Origin: Fodinibius saliphilus
Lineage (GTDB): Bacteria > Bacteroidota > Rhodothermia > Balneolales > Balneolaceae
Length of the DNA: 64,000 bases
Direction: 5' to 3'
NCBI RefSeq assembly: GCF_005869845.1
Contig: NZ_VAWF01000001.1
Location: forward strand, 310,001 to 374,000
Shown here: positions 26,766-36,629 of the stretch, one piece after another
Layout of the letters: each line of letters starts with the position of its first letter
How positions within the stretch are numbered: the stretch's first letter is position 1
Notes under the pieces: model-generated
What the model saw: only the letters and a program-made list of their open reading frames with translations
What the model was told of the DNA's origin: nothing
Databases searched by the model: none
Program-made: the position numbers and the translations under genes

Positions 26766-29123
26766 GTGTTTTTAAAAAGGGCAATATCAATTTGTTGTGT
26801 GATTCTTGGGTGCGGGGCAACTGCATTGCATGCTCAAATGCAAGAATCCCAGATTTTAGGGAAGGTTTTAAGTCCTAATGGTGAGCCGTTGACTGGCATT
26901 ACGGTACAAATAAAAGGAACAACCAAGGGTGACGCGACAGACCAAAAGGGTACATTTAAAATTAGTGGTTTAATAACGGGTAAATATACTGTTGTTGCTT
27001 CGGCTATCGGGTACATCTCAGAACAACGTGTGTTGACACTTCAATCAGGGGAAAGCCGACATATTGAGATTACATTATCTGAAGATACCTTGCAGCTGGA
27101 TGAGGTAGTGGTACAAGGTAAATCAGAGACAAAAATAAAGCGGGAAGAGGCTTTTAATATTGCTTCTATCAGTGCAAAATCACTTAAAAATACGAGCTCC
27201 AACCTGGATGAAGTACTGAATACCAATCCGGGTATACATATTCGTAAAAAAGGGGGGCTGGGGTCTGATTTTAATTTATCTCTAAATGGATTATCAGGCA
27301 GACAAGTACGCTTTTTTATGGATGGGCTGCCTATAGAAAATTATGGGCGGACCTTTGGTATCAATAATATTCCGGTTAACCTGATTGAACGAGTAGAGGT
27401 CTATAAAGGGGTAGTCCCGGTATATCTTGGAGGTGATGCTTTGGGGGGAGCAGTCAACTTGGTAACGGAACAGTCGCCCCAGCATTATCTGGATGCCTCA
27501 TATTCTGCAGGTTCATTCAACACTCATAAACTGGCTTTAGATGGACAGTATGTAGATTCGGCTACCGGTTTTGTACTGAAGGCAAATGGTTTTTATAACT
27601 ATTCTGATAACAATTACACCATTGATGTACGGATACCGGATCCTCAGACGGGAACATATGGTGAAGAACAAGAAGTGGAGCGTTTCCATGATGCCTATAA
27701 ATCGCGAATGCTCAAGCTGGAAACGGGTTTCAGGGATCTTTCTTTTGCTGATAAATTGCTGGTCGGTTTTTCAATGGCTGACAGTTATGATGAGGTACAG
27801 CACGGAATAAGTATGGATCGGGTGTTTGGACGTGTCCACACCACTGGCAATACCAAAGTGGGATCGCTGACCTACCGTAAAGAGCTTGGTAAGTTGAATA
27901 TCAAAGTTTTTGGGTCTTACCTAAATGGTAAGTCGGGCGTGGTGGATACCAGTGCCGTATCTTATAACTGGCTGGGTGAATATGAGCAAAAGAACAACCA
28001 GAATATAGCCGAATCGAGCTGGGATAAAACCTTATTTACTTATAGCGATGAGGCCTTACAGAGTAATATTAATTTACGATATCAGTTTAATGAAAGGCAT
28101 GAAGCCGTTCTAAACTATACCCAGAGTTATATAAGCCGCGAAGGTAGTGATCCAATAAGTACAAGTCCTGTTGCCTTTGCTGATCCCAATACCCTTGGTA
28201 AGCAAATAATTTCTGGCAGTTATAAGGTAAGTTTATTTGACGACCGATGGGCGGCTACGGTTTTTTCCAAACTTTACTTTTTTAATTCCCGTGTTGTAGG
28301 AGTCGACTGGGACGATACCATTACTGAGTATACTACCGATATTTTTAAGCCTGGTTATGGAGTGGCTACCACTTATCATCCGTGGGAGGGCGTACAACTA
28401 AAAGCCTCTTTTGAAAAAACATATCGTTTCCCGGATGGCTATGAAGTTTTTGGTGATGGTTTGTTGCTGCTTTCAAATCCCCAGTTATCGCCTGAAAATA
28501 GTAATAATTTTAACTTGGGAGCACAGTTTGACCACTATCTTGGCAACCATCACCTCATGGTTGAAACAAATCTCTTCTTGCGAGATGCAGAAGATCTTAT
28601 ACGCATTGAAGCCACAGGTCTAACCAGCCGGTATGTGAACCAACGGAAAGTGCTTAGTTCCGGTGTTGAGCTGGGAATACGATATGAGTATAAACGACTT
28701 TTATTTGCCGATTTCAATTTGACGTATCAAGATATACGCAACAATTCGAAATATGAAAATGGCCGGAAAAGTCATGTTTATAGTGACAGAATACCCAATA
28801 TCCCATATTTAATGAGCAGCCAGAGCCTTGGGCTAAAGGTAGATGATTTTTTAGTTGCTCGTGATCGGCTGTCACTGACCTGGAGGGGGCACTTTGTAGA
28901 GGAGTATTATCTTAAATGGCCCAGTTTAGGATCAGCGGGCAAAAAGCACATTATTCCACAACAATATTTACAAAGTATACAGCTGGGATACTCACTTGAT
29001 AACAGGACATATAATATCAGTCTGGAGTGTTCCAATATTACTGATACCGAGGCGTATGATCATTTTCGCCTCCAAAAGCCGGGAAGAGCTTTTCAAATCA
29101 AATTTCGATATCTCTTTAACTAA
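26766..29123 (+). CDS. TonB-dependent outer-membrane receptor
   Basis: Outer-membrane active transporter of 785 aa. A signal peptide (1-23, ending HAQ) precedes a carboxypeptidase-regulatory-like domain (about 28-112; GEPLTGITVQIKGTTKGDATDQKG). The plug domain (about 125-235) contains NLDEVLNTNPGIHIRKKGGLGSDF and RVEVYKGVVPVYLGGDALGGAVNLVT. The 22-strand barrel runs to the terminal phenylalanine-bearing strand FQIKFRYLFN. The TonB box is not certain. The start codon is GTG at 26766; it gives a proper leader and no ATG is available. Followed by DUF4374 and PepSY genes, it most likely imports a ferric siderophore or similar metal chelate and is probably metal-repressed through the two upstream boxes. 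Confidence 0.92.
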   Translation: MFLKRAISICCVILGCGATALHAQMQESQILGKVLSPNGEPLTGITVQIKGTTKGDATDQKGTFKISGLITGKYTVVASAIGYISEQRVLTLQSGESRHIEITLSEDTLQLDEVVVQGKSETKIKREEAFNIASISAKSLKNTSSNLDEVLNTNPGIHIRKKGGLGSDFNLSLNGLSGRQVRFFMDGLPIENYGRTFGINNIPVNLIERVEVYKGVVPVYLGGDALGGAVNLVTEQSPQHYLDASYSAGSFNTHKLALDGQYVDSATGFVLKANGFYNYSDNNYTIDVRIPDPQTGTYGEEQEVERFHDAYKSRMLKLETGFRDLSFADKLLVGFSMADSYDEVQHGISMDRVFGRVHTTGNTKVGSLTYRKELGKLNIKVFGSYLNGKSGVVDTSAVSYNWLGEYEQKNNQNIAESSWDKTLFTYSDEALQSNINLRYQFNERHEAVLNYTQSYISREGSDPISTSPVAFADPNTLGKQIISGSYKVSLFDDRWAATVFSKLYFFNSRVVGVDWDDTITEYTTDIFKPGYGVATTYHPWEGVQLKASFEKTYRFPDGYEVFGDGLLLLSNPQLSPENSNNFNLGAQFDHYLGNHHLMVETNLFLRDAEDLIRIEATGLTSRYVNQRKVLSSGVELGIRYEYKRLLFADFNLTYQDIRNNSKYENGRKSHVYSDRIPNIPYLMSSQSLGLKVDDFLVARDRLSLTWRGHFVEEYYLKWPSLGSAGKKHIIPQQYLQSIQLGYSLDNRTYNISLECSNITDTEAYDHFRLQKPGRAFQIKFRYLFN

Positions 29124-29147
29124 AACTACCACATACAAATCAAACCA

Positions 29148-30371
29148 ATGAAATTAAATAGAGAATTACTGCTACTACTAATTTTCGTAGTATCGATGGG
29201 AACAGGTTGCGATATCATAACCGGGACCGATGATAATAATGATGGACCCGCTAACTATACCATTGCTTTTACAGCTCAGGGATCAGAAAATGAGTCTACT
29301 GACTATATCTTCAATACAGAAGACCTCATGGAAGGTTCCTTATCAGCAGAAGGGATTGGGATCGAGCAGACTGGATGGCGTTATATGGCTGCACATCATA
29401 ATACACTTTTCAGCATAGGGTATTATGATGATAATAATGCTATAGCCTATGAGCTTGATAACGAAGGCAATGTTGTTGAAAAGGGGCGATTCGTTTTCGA
29501 GAATACCCTGGATATGGTTGGTAAAGGAGACAGTGAAACTATGCTGGCTATGGAAGTTCCCCGCGTTGATTTTGCAGATCGTGTACTCCACAAAGTCGAT
29601 GTGAATGCTGTTTCAATTAAAGAAAAAGTGAATATGCGAATTTGGGAGAATAAAAAAGATTCTCTCGTAGCATGGCCAACGGCTCTAAAAGTTCGTAACA
29701 ACAAGCTGTTTGTACCCTTCTACAAGATTCATGCTCGTGGTGACTTTACCACACCTAAAACAGATACAGCTTATGTAGCAGTATATTCATATCCTGAAAT
29801 TAAGTTCGAAAAGTATATTACAGATACTCGAATGGGCCCAATTGGCGTATATGGTCTGTTTAATGGTATGGTTTCTGATGAAAGTGGAAACCTGTATGGA
29901 TATTCCTCAGCTTCTTTGGCAAATGGATTTACAACACAGGGTAAATCTTCTGGTATTCTTCGTATCAATGATGGGGAAACAGAATTTGACAGTAACTATT
30001 TCTTTAATGTGGAAGCCGCTACTGGTGGTAAGATCAATTTCTTAGAATATGTAGGAAATGGTAAAGCACTTGCCAATATAGTAGTAGATGATTCACAACT
30101 GTGGGGTTCATATTCTGCAGGTAATGAGATTCATAAGCTTGTTGTATTAGACTTAGAAAATAAGACAGCTACCGACGTTTCCGGCGTACCACTGCACGGA
30201 GGGTTCTATGGAAGTCCGTGGTATGTTGATGATGGCAATGTATATATGAGTGTTACTACTGCAGAAAGTGCCCATGTCTATAAGGTAGATATTGCTTCTG
30301 CTACTGCTACGAAGGGTGCCGAAATATTGGGTAAAGAATTGAAAGGAATCTATAATCTTAATAAGAAGTAA
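29148..30371 (+). CDS. DUF4374 lipoprotein
   Basis: Exported lipoprotein of 407 aa: residues 1-21 form a signal peptide with lipobox MGTGC (Cys21). The mature part is a predicted beta-propeller-like DUF4374 domain with repeated short beta segments (TAYVAVYSYPEIKFEKYI, ESGNLYGYSSASLANGF, PLHGGFYGSPWYVDDGNVYM). DUF4374 proteins are commonly encoded beside TonB receptors and PepSY proteins and probably help handle the metal chelate at the cell surface or periplasm. It lies 24 bases after the receptor and abuts the PepSY gene, so co-transcription is likely. Confidence 0.85.
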   Translation: MKLNRELLLLLIFVVSMGTGCDIITGTDDNNDGPANYTIAFTAQGSENESTDYIFNTEDLMEGSLSAEGIGIEQTGWRYMAAHHNTLFSIGYYDDNNAIAYELDNEGNVVEKGRFVFENTLDMVGKGDSETMLAMEVPRVDFADRVLHKVDVNAVSIKEKVNMRIWENKKDSLVAWPTALKVRNNKLFVPFYKIHARGDFTTPKTDTAYVAVYSYPEIKFEKYITDTRMGPIGVYGLFNGMVSDESGNLYGYSSASLANGFTTQGKSSGILRINDGETEFDSNYFFNVEAATGGKINFLEYVGNGKALANIVVDDSQLWGSYSAGNEIHKLVVLDLENKTATDVSGVPLHGGFYGSPWYVDDGNVYMSVTTAESAHVYKVDIASATATKGAEILGKELKGIYNLNKK

Positions 30372-30374
30372 TTG

Positions 30375-31571
30375 ATGTTCAATTTAGGCAAGCGACCCAT
30401 AAAAAAAATTGCCGGCAAAATACACCTCTGGCTCGGTTTACCAACCGGGCTGGTGGTGTTTATTGTTGCTATTACTGGATCAATCTATTGTTTCCAGGAA
30501 GAGATATCGGCCCTTTATGATGATTATAAGTATGTAGAAGCTCAAGAGCAGGCTTTTATACCGCCATCCCGGGTTCATGATATTGCCGGTGAAATTCATC
30601 CTGGCAAACATGTACATAGCGTGATTTATGGAGATAAAACTGAGGCCCTGGAAGTTGTATTCTATGAGGCAGAGCCTGAGTTTTACCAATTGGCGTATAT
30701 TAATCCCTATTCGGGAGATGTTATAAAAGTGATGGATATGCATAATGAGTTCTTCCACATCATTTTGGATGGGCATATTTATTTGTGGATGGGAGAAATT
30801 GGAAAAAAAATCGTCTCGTACAGTACACTCATATTTTTGGTAATTCTTATCTCTGGACTCATACTTTGGTGGCCCCGCAATAAAAAAATAGCCAGAAAAA
30901 AGACGCGCTTTTCATGGTCCGATCGAACACGTTGGAAACGTAAAAATTATGACCTGCACAATATTCTTGGTTTTTATGCTTCTGCTGTGGCTGTGATAGT
31001 GGCAATAACAGGTTTGGTGATGGCGTTTAACTGGTTTGCAGAAGGCGTGCATACAATGGCCGGGGGAGAGAAACAGGTGGAGTTTGTTCTTCCTGAAAAC
31101 GAGAGTACGAAAGGGGATGCAATAAAAGCGGAACAACCTATTGATGTGGTATGGCAACAGATGAACAGGGAATATCCAAACGCAGAAATCATTGAGATGC
31201 ACTATCCACCCACCGAAGATTACACCATCTATGCCTATGTGAATTTCTCCAAAGGGACCTATTATAACTCTGACTTTCGTTATTTTGACCGTCGAACGTT
31301 GGAAGAGATAAAAACTGAACAGGTATATAGTAAACTAGAAAAAGCTTCATTTGCCGACATGGTTCTGCGGATGAACTACGATATCCATGTTGGGGCTATC
31401 GGTGGTATAGTGGGCAAGATAATCGTTTTCTTGAGTAGCCTGATTGTAGGCAGTTTGCCCATCACCGGTTTTATGATCTGGTGGGGACGACATAAAAAGG
31501 TGACCCAACAAAAAAGACCCGGAGGCAAACAAAAGCAAAAGGAGGAAAGAGAACTAGTTAGTGCTGTTTAA
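30375..31571 (+). CDS. PepSY-associated transmembrane protein
   Basis: Inner-membrane protein of 398 aa of the PepSY_TM family, often linked to siderophore reduction or iron release. TM helices are visible at about 17-38 (HLWLGLPTGLVVFIVAITGSIYCF), 140-165, 195-220 (DLHNILGFYASAVAVIVAITGLVMAF) and near 345-375. PepSY-like periplasmic segments lie between them (about 50-120 and 240-320). Histidines in HLWLG and DLHN could bind heme or metal. ATG 30375 is chosen; a TTG directly upstream (30372) also fits. It follows the DUF4374 stop by three bases and ends the operon. The C-terminal tail is Lys/Gln-rich. Confidence 0.87.
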   Translation: MFNLGKRPIKKIAGKIHLWLGLPTGLVVFIVAITGSIYCFQEEISALYDDYKYVEAQEQAFIPPSRVHDIAGEIHPGKHVHSVIYGDKTEALEVVFYEAEPEFYQLAYINPYSGDVIKVMDMHNEFFHIILDGHIYLWMGEIGKKIVSYSTLIFLVILISGLILWWPRNKKIARKKTRFSWSDRTRWKRKNYDLHNILGFYASAVAVIVAITGLVMAFNWFAEGVHTMAGGEKQVEFVLPENESTKGDAIKAEQPIDVVWQQMNREYPNAEIIEMHYPPTEDYTIYAYVNFSKGTYYNSDFRYFDRRTLEEIKTEQVYSKLEKASFADMVLRMNYDIHVGAIGGIVGKIIVFLSSLIVGSLPITGFMIWWGRHKKVTQQKRPGGKQKQKEERELVSAV

Positions 31572-31602
31572 GAAATGAGCCCAAAGAAAATTAAACGATT
31601 CA

Positions 31603-33120
31603 CTATACAAAGTAATTGCTGGCTGAACCTGAATTCCGTTCCATTTTAAACTGGATTTCAAATCGAGCTCCTGTTCCATTTTGGATGCTAAGGTCACCAT
31701 TTAATTGGGTGGTAAGCTGTTGTACCATAGATAACCCTAAAGAGCTAGTATCTTGGATATCGAAATCTTCGGGCAGACCTTTGCCATTATCGTCAATTAC
31801 AATATTGACATCTTTATCATTTTGCTTCAGTTCAATTCTTAGTTGTCCCTTATCTTGCCCATTAAAACCGTGCTTATAAGCATTGGTTACCAGTTCATTA
31901 ATGATAAGAGAGCAGGGGATTGCTTGGTTTACATTAAGTTGGATATCGTTGCTAAATATTTTTAAAGAGATATTTTTACCCTCTGTATTAATAGTAGCAG
32001 AGATATTTTCGACGAGCTCTTCTACATAATCATCAAAAGAAAGGTTAGCAAAATCTTTGGTTTGATAGAGTTGCTCATGAATCATGGCAATAGAATTGAT
32101 TCGAAGCATACTCTCATTAAGCACACCCTGTATTTGCGGATTACCATCCCAGTTCATTGATTCGAGTTGTAATAAACCGGAAATAACAGCTAGGTTATTT
32201 TTTACCCGGTGATGAATCTCTTCCATTAATACTTGGTTGTTTTCTAAAGCATTGGATATTTCTGCTGTTCTGGATTTCACCTGCTTTCTCAAGAACAAAA
32301 TAGCTATGATAACCAGAACTGCTAATATACCGCCTCCCCAGATGAAAATTTGCCAGTAACTTTGAGGGATGCCTATATACTGTAGATCTCGAGAAGTACG
32401 AGGAATAATTTGATAGAAAGTAGTACTAGATTCTTGAGGCTCAAACTTATCCATAATACCCTGAACAGTAATGGGGTCTCCGATACTGAGCATATCGAAA
32501 TCAAAACTTGCGAAGTTTTCATGGTCGTCATCTATATACACCGAGAGCGTATTTTCGGCAGAAGTAGTACGGGCGATTTCTAGTTTTTTCCATCCTTCTT
32601 CTTGTTGTTTACTTACTATAACAGCTTTGCCTTGTATCAACATCCCAAGATAATTTTCAGGGTTGTTATAGGTTTTCTCAACTGAAATAGCAGGGGGCGT
32701 ACGAGGGGCAACATCTATTGTATGATACTCATCGGCTACTATCTCTGCCTTCCCATAATAGAGTTTAAGGGTTCCGGAAATAACCAAACTATCTCCTCTT
32801 TGCACTTCTTCTGGAAATCGATCTGAATACATTAGTATTCCCTTCGATTGGTCCTGTATATAGATAATCATCGAGTTGGTATGAAGAACAGAAGAAGAAA
32901 CACTCGCCCGGCCGCTAACTGTTACTTTGCTTCCCAGCAGATCTAACTTTCCGTCATTATTTTTATCAACTAAGACTTCGGAGACAGTTTTAATGTGCGT
33001 CGAGTCAGGAAGTGACTCACCTGAAGCGGTAAAGTTTAGTATACACATCATTGAAGAAAAAGAAAATATAACGACCATGTATACCCATCTTTCGTAGTCG
33101 TAATTTTTTAAATAAACCAC
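31603..33120 (-). CDS. HisKA_2 sensor histidine kinase with exported OB-fold-like sensor
   Basis: Membrane sensor kinase of 505 aa. The N-terminal signal/TM segment (about 13-31) is followed by an exported region with a DxNxDGxxD calcium-loop-like sequence (Asp52-Asp60). Two OB-fold-like beta domains follow (about 62-135 and 155-245; GSKVTVSGRASV, LIQGKAVIV, IGDPITVQGIM). After TM 256-277 come the HisKA_2 dimerisation domain with EIHHRVKNNLAVISGLLQLE (phospho-His304) and a HATPase_c domain (INELVTNAYKHG, DDNGKGLPEDF, GTGARFEIQF). The start is uncertain between GTG 33120 (used; supplies positive residues before the helix) and ATG 33078. No response regulator is adjacent, so the partner is unknown. 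The OB-like reading is an inference. Confidence 0.82.
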   Translation of the reverse strand: MVYLKNYDYERWVYMVVIFSFSSMMCILNFTASGESLPDSTHIKTVSEVLVDKNNDGKLDLLGSKVTVSGRASVSSSVLHTNSMIIYIQDQSKGILMYSDRFPEEVQRGDSLVISGTLKLYYGKAEIVADEYHTIDVAPRTPPAISVEKTYNNPENYLGMLIQGKAVIVSKQQEEGWKKLEIARTTSAENTLSVYIDDDHENFASFDFDMLSIGDPITVQGIMDKFEPQESSTTFYQIIPRTSRDLQYIGIPQSYWQIFIWGGGILAVLVIIAILFLRKQVKSRTAEISNALENNQVLMEEIHHRVKNNLAVISGLLQLESMNWDGNPQIQGVLNESMLRINSIAMIHEQLYQTKDFANLSFDDYVEELVENISATINTEGKNISLKIFSNDIQLNVNQAIPCSLIINELVTNAYKHGFNGQDKGQLRIELKQNDKDVNIVIDDNGKGLPEDFDIQDTSSLGLSMVQQLTTQLNGDLSIQNGTGARFEIQFKMERNSGSASNYFV

Positions 33121-33551
33121 CGATAAAACCCTAAATGTTAGATACTCTAATGTCCCGTTGTTTTAACTTTACTTAAAACAGTTGATAGCATTGCTGAAAA
33201 ATACCTATAGAAACTAGGCAAGGAGATGAATATTTTACATTCCTAAAGGATAAGTAAAATATTCCGTCTTGGAGTAAATCGTCACCGTTTGATAAGCAAA
33301 ATGCTTGTTCCCTAAAATTTTAAAACTATACTTCCTAATACATCCCAATGCCACCATGCAATTATTATAAAATAATATATTAAAAAAAATTAATTAATTG
33401 CAGGGTTAATTTCTGACCTCCCTGTTTTAATAACATTTTTTAAGCAGTATTTCCTTTCCTGTATAAAGTTTGTAACGAATCACCTTCTCGGTCGTCGTAC
33501 GGTTAAATAAACCATTACAGTTAATCAATTATTCCTAAAAAGGTATAAGCT
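33121..33551. other. Divergent promoter region, HisKA_2 kinase / DUF4382
   Basis: This 431-base, AT-rich region is without ORFs. It holds the long inverted repeat at 33228-33264 and an AT-only stretch near 33361-33400. TATAAAGTTTG (about 33462-33472) is close to, but one base longer than, the TAnnTTTG pattern and may drive the DUF4382 gene. Confidence 0.45.
33228..33264. repeat. Perfect 11-bp inverted repeat in divergent promoter region
   Basis: GAATATTTTAC (33228-33238) and GTAAAATATTC (33254-33264) are exact reverse complements with a 15-base spacer that itself contains TCC-taaa-GGA. It lies 108 bases upstream of the kinase and about 290 bases upstream of DUF4382. AT-rich cruciform or operator; no T-run for termination. 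Confidence 0.6.
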
Positions 33552-34376
33552 ATGTTATCAAAAAAGTTATCATTTGTTCCAATAGCAGTTATATTTGCAC
33601 TTTCAATTCTTATAGTAGGGTGTGGAGAATCCGATTCAGGGGTAGGGGTTTCTAGTGAAACAGGTATATTGGAAGTACAAATGCATGATGCACCGGCCAA
33701 CTATGAAGAGGTGAATATATTTGTAAAAAGTGTAGAGGTTAATAATGCTGATACCGATACCGGCTGGGTTATAATCAACGAGCCCCAACAAAAGTATGAT
33801 TTGCTTGAGCTAACGAATGGTGCTACTACAGTGTTAGGTTCTAAAGAACTGGAAGCCGGCACCTATGAGCAAATAAGACTGATTGTTACCCAAGCTCAAA
33901 GTTCTATTGTTGTTGATGGTAAATCGCATGACTTATTTATTCCCAGTGGTCCGCAAACGGGTGTAAAATTATCAGTCAATGCAGAGATTAAGCCCGATAT
34001 TACCTATACACTGTTGCTAGATTTTGATGCTGCTCGTTCTGTAGTTGAACGGGGTAATGAAAAATCTGGAGTAAGATATTTGCTCAAGCCGGTTATTAGC
34101 GCCAGTAACCAGGCAGAAACCGGTAACATCGCCGGGTCGATAGAACCAGTAGATGCCAATCCATTTGTGTATGCTATTGCAGATTCTGATACCTTATCTT
34201 CTACGAAGGCAGATACATCCGACGGATCATTTAAGCTTATTGGTCTTGAAGAAGGTACGTATACGGTATCGGTAGATCCTACGAACGATACTTATCAGGC
34301 GAGTGATACTTCTGGAGTAGAGGTAACGATAGATGAAACAAATGAGCTAGGTACCATTCAGCTATCACGAAATTAA
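33552..34376 (+). CDS. DUF4382 lipoprotein
   Basis: Exported lipoprotein of 274 aa. The signal peptide ends in a lipobox at LIVGC (Cys24). Residues about 38-175 match DUF4382, a beta-rich domain (GILEVQMHDAPANYEEVNIFVKSVEVNN, KYDLLELTNGATTVLGSKELEAGTYEQIRLIV). A second carboxypeptidase-regulatory-like beta domain (about 185-274; GSIEPVDANPFVYAIADSDTL, GLEEGTYTVSVDPTNDTYQ) follows. The protein is probably surface or periplasmic, and its function is not established. It is divergent from the sensor kinase and ends in a strong terminator. Confidence 0.82.
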   Translation: MLSKKLSFVPIAVIFALSILIVGCGESDSGVGVSSETGILEVQMHDAPANYEEVNIFVKSVEVNNADTDTGWVIINEPQQKYDLLELTNGATTVLGSKELEAGTYEQIRLIVTQAQSSIVVDGKSHDLFIPSGPQTGVKLSVNAEIKPDITYTLLLDFDAARSVVERGNEKSGVRYLLKPVISASNQAETGNIAGSIEPVDANPFVYAIADSDTLSSTKADTSDGSFKLIGLEEGTYTVSVDPTNDTYQASDTSGVEVTIDETNELGTIQLSRN

Positions 34377-34416
34377 TGACCTTCCAGGTCTAGAGATCTG
34401 AGAAGCGTTGAAAAGA

Positions 34417-34448
34417 AAAAGGCCTGCAAGTGAAATTGCAGGCCTTTT
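34417..34448. terminator. Strong bidirectional terminator
   Basis: AAAAGGCCTGCAA (34417-34429) and TTGCAGGCCTTTT (34436-34448) are perfect 13-bp arms with a six-base loop. It lies between the convergent DUF4382 and M3 peptidase genes and can stop both. Confidence 0.92.
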
Positions 34449-34502
34449 CCTATTGTACTAATAAATTGCTACCCATAAAGTGGTGTAGCATATTTTTAAC
34501 AT

Positions 34503-36629
34503 TTAGATATCCGTGTCTAGTCCTCTGCGTTTCAATAGGTGCTTAACTTCAGGCTCTTGGCCACGATATTGCTTATATAGTTCCATTGCCTCATCGCTGC
34601 CTCCTTGAGAAAGGATATAACGCCTGAATTTATCGCCATTTTCTTTTTTAAGACCTCCTTGTTGCTGCATGTATGCAAAAGCATCAGCAGCCAGTACGCC
34701 ACTCCAGATATAAGCGTAGTAGTTGGCAGCATATCCCCCGGAAAAAATATGTGCAAAGTAAGGCGATTTATAACGAGGGGGAATCGCTTCGCTGTCCAGA
34801 TTGTATTTTGCCAAGGCTTTCTTTTCAAAGTCTTGAACCTCTGAAGGTATGTCATCGGTACCAAGTAGGTGCCACTCCATATCCAGCATAGTAGCGGCAA
34901 GATATTCTTGAGTGTCAAATCCCTGGTTAAAGTTACTGGCTTCAATCACTTTATCGAGCAGTTCTTGGGGAATCTGTTCACCTGTTTTATAGTGCACAGC
35001 ATAGTTTTCAAGCACCTCTGGCTGTATTGCCCAATCTTCTTCAAAAGTAGATGGGAACTCAACAAAGTCTCGGGGTACTGAAGTACCGGCCTGAGAGGGA
35101 TACTTGACATCGGATAGCAAGCCGTGTACGGCATGTCCCATCTCATGGAACATTGTGGTAACATTGTCAAAGCTGATAAGTGCAGGTTCTCCTTCGGCAG
35201 GTTTGGGGATGTTCATAACATTGACAATCACAGGCTTCTTATCCAATAAGTGTGATTGTGAGACAAAAGCATTCATCCATGCGCCACCGCGTTTAGAATC
35301 TCTGGCAAAATAATCAGCATAAAACAGTCCAATCTGGGTACCATCTTCATCATATACATTAAATACCCGAACATCTGGATGATAGACCGGCAGATCGTTT
35401 CGCTCTTCAAAGCTAATACCGAATAACTTATTCATCGTAAAGAATACCCCGTCTTTTAATACGGTATCTAACTCAAAATAGGGGCGTACTTTTGATTGGT
35501 CGATATTGTATTCGGCCTGACGAACTTTTTCTGCATAATAATTCCAGTCCCAAGGTTTAACTTCTCCTTCAATGCCATCTTTACGCATCATTTTTTCAAT
35601 GGCGGCGGCTTCTTGCTTAGTATTATTGATGACCGGTGGAATAAGGTCAGTTAACATACTAAGTGCGGCATCAGGAGTTTTAGCTGTCTGTGGGTCCAGT
35701 TTATAGGCAGCGTGATTTTCATAGCCAAGCAGTTCAGCTCTTTCGGCCCGTAATTCTACAAGTTCGAGAATGAGCGGCCGGTTATCGATGCCCCCATCTT
35801 CTCCTATACCTCTATAAGCTGATGCTTCCCAAACACGCTGACGTAGGGCGCGATTGTTTAGGCTTTTAAGAATAGGTACCCGTGTGGTGTTTGTAATAGT
35901 GAGCAGGTATTGATCATCATTTCCACCTTCGGTAGCGGCTTCTTTGGCTGCGGCAATGCGATCTTCGCTGAGCCCATCAAGTTGTTCTTTATCTTCGACA
36001 AGCACCGAACGTTCTTTAGTTATTTTCAGCAGGTTGTCCTGGAATTGAGTGGTGAGAGTGGAAAGCCGCTCATTAATCGCTCTCATGCGTTCTTTTTCTT
36101 CGTCACTAAGTTGTGCACCTGCCCGGACAAACTCTCGGTGAGTGTCTTCTAGCAACTTTAACTGTGCTTCCGACAGATCAAGCTCTTCTCTTTTATCGTA
36201 GAGTGTTTTTACACGATCATAGAGCTTGGCGTTTAATAAAATATTATCTGAATGGGCTGCCGACTTGGGAGCCATCTCTTTTTGAATCTTTTGGATCTCA
36301 TTGTTGGTATGAGCAGAAGTGAGGTTATAAAAGACTGACCTTGTTCTATTTAAGAGTTCCCCACTTTTTTCCATTGCTACAATAGTATTATCAAAAGTAG
36401 GAGCTTCCGGATTATTAGCTATCTCCTCCATTTCTTTAAGCTCTTGTTCCATACCTGCTTCGAAAGCCGGGCGGTAGTGCTTAACCTTGATAGCATCAAA
36501 GTCAGGAGCTTCATAGGGAAGGGTACTTGGTGAAAACAGGGGGTTGTCGTTCATGTTATTTGATTCACTGCAGGCCGAAAGCATCATACTAACTGCCCAT
36601 ACTATTATTAAAAGTGTTTGAGTTTTCAT
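34503..36629 (-). CDS. M3 family metallopeptidase, peptidyl-dipeptidase Dcp-like lipoprotein
   Basis: Zinc peptidase of 708 aa that degrades short peptides. The leader ends in the lipobox MLSAC (Cys20), so it is probably periplasmic or membrane-anchored, unlike cytosolic E. coli Dcp. The catalytic motif HEMGH (His495, Glu496, His499) is followed by the third ligand Glu524 in DFVEFPSTFEEDW; the C-terminal YYAYIWSGVLAADAFAYM and RRYILSQGGS are typical of the M3 family. Length and order match Dcp/oligopeptidase A. Together with the S9 and M48 proteases it suggests active peptide scavenging. The gene is apparently monocistronic. Confidence 0.94.
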   Translation of the reverse strand: MKTQTLLIIVWAVSMMLSACSESNNMNDNPLFSPSTLPYEAPDFDAIKVKHYRPAFEAGMEQELKEMEEIANNPEAPTFDNTIVAMEKSGELLNRTRSVFYNLTSAHTNNEIQKIQKEMAPKSAAHSDNILLNAKLYDRVKTLYDKREELDLSEAQLKLLEDTHREFVRAGAQLSDEEKERMRAINERLSTLTTQFQDNLLKITKERSVLVEDKEQLDGLSEDRIAAAKEAATEGGNDDQYLLTITNTTRVPILKSLNNRALRQRVWEASAYRGIGEDGGIDNRPLILELVELRAERAELLGYENHAAYKLDPQTAKTPDAALSMLTDLIPPVINNTKQEAAAIEKMMRKDGIEGEVKPWDWNYYAEKVRQAEYNIDQSKVRPYFELDTVLKDGVFFTMNKLFGISFEERNDLPVYHPDVRVFNVYDEDGTQIGLFYADYFARDSKRGGAWMNAFVSQSHLLDKKPVIVNVMNIPKPAEGEPALISFDNVTTMFHEMGHAVHGLLSDVKYPSQAGTSVPRDFVEFPSTFEEDWAIQPEVLENYAVHYKTGEQIPQELLDKVIEASNFNQGFDTQEYLAATMLDMEWHLLGTDDIPSEVQDFEKKALAKYNLDSEAIPPRYKSPYFAHIFSGGYAANYYAYIWSGVLAADAFAYMQQQGGLKKENGDKFRRYILSQGGSDEAMELYKQYRGQEPEVKHLLKRRGLDTDI

